Shown piece after piece: positions 1-5,417 of a DNA stretch of 13,839 nt. Source of the DNA: Deltaproteobacteria bacterium. Lineage in GTDB: Bacteria > Myxococcota > B64-G9. How positions within the stretch are numbered: the stretch's first letter is position 1; each line of letters opens with the position of its first letter. The notes under the pieces were generated by a model that was not told the origin of the DNA, made no database searches, and worked only from the letters and a program-made list of their open reading frames with translations. The position numbers and the translations under genes were made by a program. The DNA is taken from assembly GCA_003647095.1 (NCBI GenBank), contig QMME01000070.1:1-13839 (forward strand). Reading direction: 5' to 3'.

Positions 1-205
1 TGGCCTTGTCGAAGCTGCTCTTGAGGATGAAGGGCACTCCCTGTTGCCGGGACATCCGCTTTATCGCCGCCCCCACGTCGAGCAGGTGCTGCTCGCTTTC
101 GATGACACAGGGTCCGGCCACCAGCACCAGTGGATTGCCGCCGCCCATGACGATGTCGCCGATCTCGACCGGTTTCATACCGGGTTCCTGCCTGGCTGCA
201 GTCAT
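1..205 (-). CDS. kdsA: 3-deoxy-8-phosphooctulonate synthase, N-terminal part (cut by window edge)
   Basis: Condenses phosphoenolpyruvate with arabinose-5-phosphate to give Kdo-8-phosphate, the cytoplasmic step committing carbon to the Kdo of the LPS inner core. Only the first 68 residues lie in the window; the family is usually about 270-280 residues long. The visible part has the family hallmarks PLVLVAGPCVIES near residue 25-37 and KSSFDKA at the cut edge, which form the PEP-binding start of the barrel. I chose the ATG at 203-205 because GGGGAAGGTGTC just before it is a plausible ribosome site. A second ATG nine codons in (MKPVEIG) is possible but has a poorer leader. The start lies 25 bp after the kdsB stop in the same direction, so the two Kdo enzymes are probably co-transcribed. 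The function call is firm; the rest of the gene is outside the window. Confidence 0.95.
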   Translation of the reverse strand, partial: MTAARQEPGMKPVEIGDIVMGGGNPLVLVAGPCVIESEQHLLDVGAAIKRMSRQQGVPFILKSSFDKA

Positions 206-217
206 GACACCTTCCCC

Positions 218-232
218 GACGGCAATGCCGTC
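218..232. repeat. Perfect 6-bp inverted repeat across the kdsB stop
   Basis: GACGGC-AAT-GCCGTC is a perfect stem of six pairs with a three-base loop. It lies in the kdsB-kdsA gap and overlaps the kdsB stop codon. It has no T tract, so it is unlikely to terminate transcription. It could slightly stabilise or separate the two messages. Its small size means chance is a fair explanation. Confidence 0.3.
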
Positions 233-965
233 AATCCTCCAGCAGCGCGGCCGCCCGGGCCAGGTGCTCGGGCGTGTCGACGTTGAGAGACCGGAAATCC
301 GTCTCCACCACCTTCAGGCGGTGACCGTGTTCCAGTATGCGCAGCTGCTCCAGCGATTCGGCCTTTTCCAGCGGGGTCTGCTCCAGGGAGGCCAACTCCA
401 GCAGGAAGCGGCGCCGGTAAGCGTACAGGCCCACGTGCTTGTACACCGCTCCCGAGCCCGGCTTCCGGAGATGGGGGATGCAGGCACGGGAGAAGTACAG
501 CGCGAAGCCTTCCCGGTCGACCACCACCTTGACCACGTTGGGGTCATGCAGTTCGCCCTCGTCTGTGATGCGTTTCATCAGGGTGGCGGCAGGCAGCCCG
601 GTATCGGTGCGCAGCGGTTCAATGACCGCCTCGATGGCCCGCGGGTCTATCAACGGTTCGTCCCCTTGCAGGTTGACCACGATTTCGGTGCCGGCGGCAA
701 GTCCCCGGGCCAGCTCGGCCACCCGGTCGGTGCCACAGCGATGCTCCGGCGAGGTCATGACGGCCTTGCCGCCGAAGGCCTCGACGGCGCCGCGGATTCG
801 CTCGTCGTCGGTGGCCACCATGACCTCGTCTATTCCCCGGGCCCGGGAGGCTCTCCTGACCACGTGTTCGATCATGGGCCGGCCCTGGAGCGGTGCCAGC
901 ACCTTGCCGGGAAAGCGGCTCGAGCGGTACCTGGCCGGAATCACTATGACGCAACCGGCAGCCAT
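231..965 (-). CDS. kdsB: CMP-Kdo synthetase (3-deoxy-manno-octulosonate cytidylyltransferase)
   Basis: Activates Kdo with CTP to CMP-Kdo, the donor for Kdo transfer onto lipid A precursors; cytoplasmic. The 244-residue product has the usual length and the full motif set: the nucleotide loop IPARYRSSRFPGK (residues 9-21), ATDDERI (51-57), SPEHRCGTDR (72-81), NLQGDEPLIDP (98-108), YKHVGLYAY (175-183) and VDTPEHL near the C-terminus. I start at the ATG at 963-965 (MAAGCVIVIP). The frame stays open further upstream, but that part overlaps the end of rfbB antigenically unrelated in frame and matches nothing in the family. It begins 11 bp after the rfbB stop and ends 25 bp before kdsA, so it sits inside the rfb-kds transcription unit, linking rhamnose and Kdo supply. 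Confidence 0.96.
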   Translation of the reverse strand: MAAGCVIVIPARYRSSRFPGKVLAPLQGRPMIEHVVRRASRARGIDEVMVATDDERIRGAVEAFGGKAVMTSPEHRCGTDRVAELARGLAAGTEIVVNLQGDEPLIDPRAIEAVIEPLRTDTGLPAATLMKRITDEGELHDPNVVKVVVDREGFALYFSRACIPHLRKPGSGAVYKHVGLYAYRRRFLLELASLEQTPLEKAESLEQLRILEHGHRLKVVETDFRSLNVDTPEHLARAAALLED

Positions 966-976
966 GCCGGAGCTTC

Positions 977-2059
977 TCAACCCGCCCGGCCGGGGGCCAG
1001 GTCGCGGTAATTCTTTTCGTAGAAGTCCATGTATTCCCCGGAGATTATGCTCTCCAGCCAGTCCGTGTGCTCGATGTACCAGCGAATGGTTCGCTCGAGA
1101 CCATCGGCAAACGCCACCTGCGGCCTCCAGCCCAGCTCGTCGCCAATCCTGCTGGCATCGATGGCGTAGCGCCGATCGTGGCCGGGCCGATCGGTGACGT
1201 GGCGAATGAGACCCTCGTCGACGGCGGTGTCTGCGACGACCTCCCGCAGCTTGGCGACGAGCAGCTTCACCAGCTCGATGTTCTCCATCTCGGTGCCGCC
1301 GCCGATGTTGTACACCGAACCCGGCCGGGCCCGCCGGCGCACCAGCTCCAGTGCCCGGCAATGATCCTCCACGTGCAGCCAGTCGCGTACCTGGCGGCCG
1401 TCTCCGTATACCGGCAGCGGCTCGTGGTTCAGGGCGTTCCTTATCATCAAGGGGATGAGCTTTTCCGGAAACTGGTAAGGACCGTAGTTGTTGGAGCAGC
1501 GCGTCACGGCTACCGGCAGCCCGTAGGTGTTGTGGTAGGCCATCACCAGCATGTCGGCCGCCGCCTTGGAGGCGGAATAGGGACTGCGGGGAGCGAGCGG
1601 GGTATCCTCGGTGAAGCGGCCCTCGGGGCCGAGGGTACCGTAGACCTCGTCGGTCGACACCTGCAGGAAGACCGTCCCTTCCTGCCAGCCATCACTTACC
1701 TTCCATGACTCCCTGCAGGCATCAAGCAATACTTGAGTTCCAACCACGTTAGTCTTCAGAAACACCTGTGGTTCGTGTATTGAACGATCCACGTGGCTTT
1801 CCGCGGCGAAATGAACGACCGAGCGAGGCTGGAACCTGGAAAACACCTCGGCCACCGCCGGGGCGTCGGCCACGTCTACTTTGTGGAAGCTCAGGCGCCC
1901 GGCCTGCCCGGAGGGCAGATCCCGCAGGTTGGCCAGGTTCCCGGCATAGGTCAGCTTGTCGATCACCACCACCTTTGCACCGGGCTCGGTCTCCAGCAAG
2001 TGGCGCACGTAGTTCGAACCGATGAAGCCGGCTCCACCGGTGACCAGTACCGTGGTCAT
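977..2059 (-). CDS. rfbB: dTDP-glucose 4,6-dehydratase
   Basis: NAD-dependent extended short-chain dehydrogenase that converts dTDP-glucose to dTDP-4-keto-6-deoxyglucose, the second step to dTDP-rhamnose. The 360 residues match the family length. Visible are the Rossmann GGAGFIGSNY (8-17), FAAESHVDRSI (84-94), the active-site STDEVYG (135-141), YSASK with Tyr161 and Lys165, and CSNNYGPYQFPEK (188-200). The start ATG overlaps the rfbD stop by four bases (ATGA), and GGAG lies seven bases before it, so translation is probably coupled to rfbD. A patch of about 100 bp coding for residues 91-123 is clearly poorer in GC (46% by count) and uses AT-ending codons unlike the rest of the gene. The function is certain from motifs; the patch is discussed as a finding. 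Confidence 0.97.
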   Translation of the reverse strand: MTTVLVTGGAGFIGSNYVRHLLETEPGAKVVVIDKLTYAGNLANLRDLPSGQAGRLSFHKVDVADAPAVAEVFSRFQPRSVVHFAAESHVDRSIHEPQVFLKTNVVGTQVLLDACRESWKVSDGWQEGTVFLQVSTDEVYGTLGPEGRFTEDTPLAPRSPYSASKAAADMLVMAYHNTYGLPVAVTRCSNNYGPYQFPEKLIPLMIRNALNHEPLPVYGDGRQVRDWLHVEDHCRALELVRRRARPGSVYNIGGGTEMENIELVKLLVAKLREVVADTAVDEGLIRHVTDRPGHDRRYAIDASRIGDELGWRPQVAFADGLERTIRWYIEHTDWLESIISGEYMDFYEKNYRDLAPGRAG

Positions 2060-2910
2060 TTCTTCACTCCAATTGCCGCCAGGAAGCGGTCGCTGGCATC
2101 CCGCCAGTGCGGCAGGGTGCCGAACATGTCATCCAGGGGATAGAGATCCAAGGCGGAGTATACCGGCCGCCGGGCCGCCTCGGAAAAGTCCGCCGTCCTG
2201 GCCGGTTGCACCGTGGTGCCCAGCCCGGCCGATCGCACCAGGTGGCTGGCCCATTCGAACCGGGAGCAGATCCCCTCGTTGGCCAGGTGGTAGAGTCCGA
2301 AGGCCCCGCTTTTCAACAACTTCCACAGCGGCGGAACCAGGTCGGGGGTATAGGCCGGCCGGGAGACCTGGTCGTCGACAACGCGGATCACCTCCCGGTC
2401 CTTTGCCCAGCCGAGCACCTTGCGGGGGAAGTTCACCTCCCCGCTGTCGCCGAACACCCAGCTCAGGCGTACCACGAAGTGACGCCGGCACAACCCGGCC
2501 ACCATCCTTTCACCCAGCAGCTTGCTGCGGGCATAGGCCCCCAGGGGAGCGGGCTCGTCGGCGATGGTATACGGCGAGCCCTTGTCCCCGGCAAAGACGA
2601 AGTCCGTGGAAAAGTGCATCAGGGGTATGCCAGCCTCCTCGCAGGCGATGGCCAGGTTGCGCGGGCCCAGCCCGTTTATGTCCAGGGCCGCGCGCCAGTC
2701 CCGCTCGGCGCGGTCGACATCGTTATAGGCGGCACAGTTGACCACCGCCTGTGGTCCTCCCGTCGCCAGCGCCTGCCTGACAGCGGCCAGGTCGGCGATG
2801 TCCAGCTCCCCCACGTCGGTGGCAACGACATCGACCCCGAGGCCGAGCAGGTACTTCACCAGGTCCCTGCCCAGCTGGCCCTGCGCCCCGGTAACGAGCA
2901 CCTTGTTCAT
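2056..2910 (-). CDS. rfbD: dTDP-4-dehydrorhamnose reductase
   Basis: Last step of dTDP-L-rhamnose synthesis: NAD(P)H-dependent reduction of dTDP-4-keto-L-rhamnose. At 284 residues it has the normal length. It shows the nucleotide-binding GAQGQLG (8-14), AAYNDVDRAE (60-69), the STD of the active site at 101-103 and the catalytic pair Tyr126/Lys130 in GAYARSK. Some usual family positions differ: STDF replaces the more common STDY, and DQVSRPAY stands where DQ-x-G-x-PT is usual. The key catalytic residues are nevertheless present, so I expect activity. It starts 18 bp after rfbC and overlaps rfbB by four bases. Its start shares a 15-base identical stretch with that of rfbA. Confidence 0.95.
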   Translation of the reverse strand: MNKVLVTGAQGQLGRDLVKYLLGLGVDVVATDVGELDIADLAAVRQALATGGPQAVVNCAAYNDVDRAERDWRAALDINGLGPRNLAIACEEAGIPLMHFSTDFVFAGDKGSPYTIADEPAPLGAYARSKLLGERMVAGLCRRHFVVRLSWVFGDSGEVNFPRKVLGWAKDREVIRVVDDQVSRPAYTPDLVPPLWKLLKSGAFGLYHLANEGICSRFEWASHLVRSAGLGTTVQPARTADFSEAARRPVYSALDLYPLDDMFGTLPHWRDASDRFLAAIGVKK

Positions 2911-2928
2911 GCTCCGGTCCCCTTCCCC

Positions 2929-3486
2929 TCAGTGCTCTAGTTGCAGCTGCTCGAGCAACGGCCAGGAGCGGTCCTTGTCGCTGAGAATCGGCTCGCCGCC
3001 CGCCTCCGCCAGGGGCCAGTCGATGGCCAGCCGGGGATCGTCCCAGCGCAAGCCGCCCTCGTCATCGGGCCGGTAGTAGGTAGAGCACTTGTATGCCACC
3101 TCGGCACCGTCACTCAAGGCCAGGAAACCGTGGGCGAAACCGACCGGTATGAAAAGCTGCCGGTGCCGCCGGTCGTCGAGCACCAGCCCGTACCAGCTGC
3201 CGAAGCTGGCCGAGCCCCGGCGCAGGTCCACGGCCACGTCGAACACCCGCCCGCGCAGCACCCGCACCAGCTTGGCCTGGGGGTGGCGCTTCTGGAAATG
3301 CAGCCCCCGCAAGGTGCCCCGGGCAGAGCGTGAGTGGTTGTCCTGGACGAAGTCGCAGTCGATGCCCAGTTCGGCGAACTGGTTGCGCCGGTAGGTCTCC
3401 ATGAAAAAACCGCGCTCGTCGCCGAAGCGGCGCGGTTCGATCACCAGCAAACCTTCGATGGGCGTCTTGGTAGCCGTGAAGTTCAT
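2929..3486 (-). CDS. rfbC: dTDP-4-dehydrorhamnose 3,5-epimerase
   Basis: Epimerises C3 and C5 of dTDP-4-keto-6-deoxyglucose, the third step of dTDP-L-rhamnose synthesis; a cytoplasmic cupin-fold dimer. The 185-residue length is typical. Motifs visible: GFFMETYRRNQF (26-37), QDNHSRSARGTLRGLHFQ ending at 65 with the presumed catalytic His63, RVFDVAVDLR (80-89), FIPVGFAHGF (112-121), and YKCSTYY (132-138) with the conserved tyrosines. The C-terminal ILSDKD (167-172) is also family-like. The ATG at 3484-3486 has GGAG six bases upstream. The gene begins 12 bp after the rfbA stop and ends 18 bp before rfbD, in an A-C-D-B order within one unit. Confidence 0.96.
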   Translation of the reverse strand: MNFTATKTPIEGLLVIEPRRFGDERGFFMETYRRNQFAELGIDCDFVQDNHSRSARGTLRGLHFQKRHPQAKLVRVLRGRVFDVAVDLRRGSASFGSWYGLVLDDRRHRQLFIPVGFAHGFLALSDGAEVAYKCSTYYRPDDEGGLRWDDPRLAIDWPLAEAGGEPILSDKDRSWPLLEQLQLEH

Positions 3487-3498
3487 CCCCGGCTCCGT

Positions 3499-4371
3499 TC
3501 AACGATCCTCGGCGGCTATGTCCTGCAGGTACTCGCCATAGGGGGTCTTGCGCAGGGGAGCGGCCAGGGCTTCGAGCCCGGCGGTGTCGATATAGCCCAT
3601 GCGAAAGGCAATCTCCTCGATGCAGGCGATGTAAAGCCCCTGGCGCTTCTGCACCGTGTGCACGAAGTTGGCCGCCTCGAGCAATCCCTCGTAGGTGCCG
3701 GTGTCCAGCCAGGCCATGCCCCGGCCGAAAAGCTCCACCTGCAGCCGGCCCCGCTCCAGGTACAAGCGGTTGAGATCGGTTATCTCCAGCTCGCCCCGTG
3801 CCGAGGGCTGCAGCCGACGGGCCATCTGGCACACTTCACCATCGTAGAAGTACAGGCCGGGGACGGCGTAGTTCGAGCGGGGTTTTTGCGGTTTTTCCTC
3901 GAGCGACAGCACCCGGCCACCCCCGTCGAATTCCACCACTCCGAAGGAGCGGGGATCCTTGACGTAGTAGCCGAACACCAGGGCACCTTCCGTCAGGCCG
4001 GCGGCTCGCTGCAGGATCTCGCTCAGGCGCTGGCCGTAGAAGACGTTGTCACCCAGGATGAGCGCCACCGGCTGCCCGGCCACGAAACTCTCGCCCACCA
4101 GGAAGGCGTCGGCCAGGCCCCGGGGATGATCCTGCTGCTGGTAGCTGAACGACAGCCCCAGCTGGGAGCCATCGCCCAGCAGGTCGCGGTACAGGGGCAG
4201 GTCACGCGGGGTGGAAATGACGAGAATGTCGCGAATTCCCGCCAGCATGAGCACCGACAGCGGGTAGTAGATCATGGGCTTGTCGTACAGCGGCAGCAGC
4301 TGCTTGGACAGGCTCTTGGTGATGGGATACAGGCGCGTGCCCGCACCGCCCGCCAGGATGATGCCCTTCAT
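3499..4371 (-). CDS. rfbA: Glucose-1-phosphate thymidylyltransferase
   Basis: Makes dTDP-glucose from dTTP and glucose-1-phosphate, the first and normally feedback-inhibited step of dTDP-rhamnose synthesis. At 290 residues it is the usual short RmlA form. It has the nucleotidyltransferase signature LAGGAGTRLYPIT (6-18), SKQLLPLYDKPMIYYPL (22-38), the metal-binding ILGDN (105-109, Asp108), EEKP with VPGLYFYD downstream, and AWLDTGT near residue 220. The C-terminal part (CIEEIAFRMGYID) matches the allosteric region of the family. AGGGAGG lies eight bases before the ATG, a strong ribosome site. As the first gene after a divergent intergenic gap, it probably leads the rfbACDB-kdsBA unit. Confidence 0.97.
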   Translation of the reverse strand: MKGIILAGGAGTRLYPITKSLSKQLLPLYDKPMIYYPLSVLMLAGIRDILVISTPRDLPLYRDLLGDGSQLGLSFSYQQQDHPRGLADAFLVGESFVAGQPVALILGDNVFYGQRLSEILQRAAGLTEGALVFGYYVKDPRSFGVVEFDGGGRVLSLEEKPQKPRSNYAVPGLYFYDGEVCQMARRLQPSARGELEITDLNRLYLERGRLQVELFGRGMAWLDTGTYEGLLEAANFVHTVQKRQGLYIACIEEIAFRMGYIDTAGLEALAAPLRKTPYGEYLQDIAAEDR

Positions 4372-4407
4372 GCTCCGGTCCTCCCTGGGCCAGTTGCAAA
4401 CGGCGCC

Positions 4408-4437
4408 AGACTAACCTCAGACAGGTGGACTTGCCAA
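4408..4437 (-). promoter_or_regulatory. Possible weak sigma70-type promoter for rfbA
   Basis: Reading leftward, TTGGCA (4437-4432, five of six matches to TTGACA) is followed after 18 bases by TAGTCT (4413-4408, only three of six to TATAAT). It is in the right place, about 35 bp before the rfbA start. The -10 match is poor, so this is a candidate only. The same TTGCCAA bases also serve as the -35 of the rightward candidate. Confidence 0.22.
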
Positions 4438-4460
4438 GGTTTTTGCGCCGCGGGTATCAT
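4431..4460 (+). promoter_or_regulatory. Candidate sigma70-type promoter for the radical SAM gene
   Basis: TTGCCA (4431-4436, five of six) and TATCAT (4455-4460, five of six) are separated by 18 bases. Transcription would begin around 4467-4469, just before the ATG at 4471. The -10 box overlaps the earlier ATG at 4459, which would then not be in the message. It is a prediction from consensus only. Confidence 0.4.
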
Positions 4461-4470
4461 GCCCGGCAAC

Positions 4471-5391
4471 ATGGATACTTTTCCCCCGGCATACCTGCAC
4501 CTGGCCCGGAGCGGCGAGCTGGCCAGGCGGGTGGAGCAGGCACGGAGGCTGCAGAGCCCTTGCCGAACCTGCCCGCGCCGCTGCGGGGTCGACCGCTGGC
4601 AAGACGAGCAGGGCGACTGTCGTACCGGCAAGCTGGCGCGGGTGTCCTCCCTGGGGCCGCATTTCGGGGAGGAGGCCTGCCTGGTGGGCAGGAACGGCTC
4701 GGGAACGGTGTTCTTCGCCGGCTGCAACCTCAACTGCGATTTCTGCCAGAACTGGGACATCTCCCAGTCGCCGGCCGGCCAGTTGGTTGGCGCCGGCGAG
4801 TTGGCCCGCATGTTTCTGCACATCCAGTCTCTGGGTTGCCACAACCTCAACCTGGTCACTCCCACCCACGTCACTGCGCAGATCCTCCAGGCGCTGGTTC
4901 TGGCCGTGGAGCAAGGCCTGGTCCTGCCTATCGTCTACAACTGCGGCGGTTACGAGTCGGTCGAGACGCTCCGTCTGCTCGACGGCGTGGTGGACATCTA
5001 CATGCCGGATCTCAAGTTCACCGACGAGGAACCGGCCCGCCGCTTTTGCCAGGCCGCCGACTACCCCCGGGTGGTACGGGCAGCCGTCACCGAGATGCAC
5101 CGCCAGGTGGGCGACCTGTTCATCGATGACCGGGGTATCGCCCGGCGGGGCCTGCTGGTCCGCCATCTGGTCCTGCCCGAGAACCTGGCCGGTTCCCGCC
5201 AGGCGGCCGCCTTCCTGGCCGATCTTTCGCCCCACACCTATGTCAACGTCATGGCGCAGTACCGGCCCTGCCATCGCGCCGACAGGCACCCGGAACTGAC
5301 CCGTAGCATCTTTGCCGCCGAGCACCGCCAGGCCGTGGAAGCGATGCGGACGGCCGGCCTGACCAGAATCGACGGTGCGGTGCCCTGGTAG
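4471..5391 (+). CDS. PflX-like radical SAM Fe-S protein (COG1313-type)
   Basis: A radical SAM enzyme of unknown substrate, resembling pyruvate formate-lyase activating enzymes. The radical SAM cluster motif is CNLNCDFC, with Cys85, Cys89 and Cys92 (counted from the ATG at 4471). Ahead of it is a Cys-rich stretch CRTCPRRCGVDR (31-42) plus Cys50, typical of the PflX family and possibly binding a second cluster or metal. Further family features are NLVTPTHV (127-134), YNCGGYES (166-173), DIYMPDLKF (185-193) and the closing MAQYRPCHRA. Total 306 residues, the family length. An ATG four codons earlier (4459) is in frame; neither start has a clear ribosome site. The frame is also open far upstream, antisense to rfbA/rfbC, but that part is shadow. 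It stands alone on the plus strand, and no substrate partner such as a formate-lyase-like enzyme is visible nearby. Confidence 0.88.
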   Translation: MDTFPPAYLHLARSGELARRVEQARRLQSPCRTCPRRCGVDRWQDEQGDCRTGKLARVSSLGPHFGEEACLVGRNGSGTVFFAGCNLNCDFCQNWDISQSPAGQLVGAGELARMFLHIQSLGCHNLNLVTPTHVTAQILQALVLAVEQGLVLPIVYNCGGYESVETLRLLDGVVDIYMPDLKFTDEEPARRFCQAADYPRVVRAAVTEMHRQVGDLFIDDRGIARRGLLVRHLVLPENLAGSRQAAAFLADLSPHTYVNVMAQYRPCHRADRHPELTRSIFAAEHRQAVEAMRTAGLTRIDGAVPW

Positions 5392-5396
5392 GGCAC
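5380..5396. terminator. Hairpin between convergent genes, possible bidirectional terminator
   Basis: GTGCCC-TGGTA-GGGCAC is a perfect six-pair stem with a five-base loop. It spans the stop codon of the radical SAM gene and lies 22 bp beyond the stop of the convergent waaL-like gene. There is no T run on either side, so if it terminates transcription it would not be a classical intrinsic terminator. Confidence 0.3.
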
Positions 5397-5417
5397 GGTG
5401 CGAATGCCACCTGCCGT

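Noticed and set aside
966..1361. N-terminal extension of kdsB up to 376 residues
   Set aside because: It would run through the rfbB C-terminus in another frame, and the CMP-Kdo synthetase fold begins at the ATG at 965.
3334..4458. A 375-codon open stretch on the plus strand continuous with the radical SAM gene
   Set aside because: It is antisense to rfbC and rfbA, has no family-like residues, and the radical SAM similarity begins only after 4471. A GC-rich shadow.
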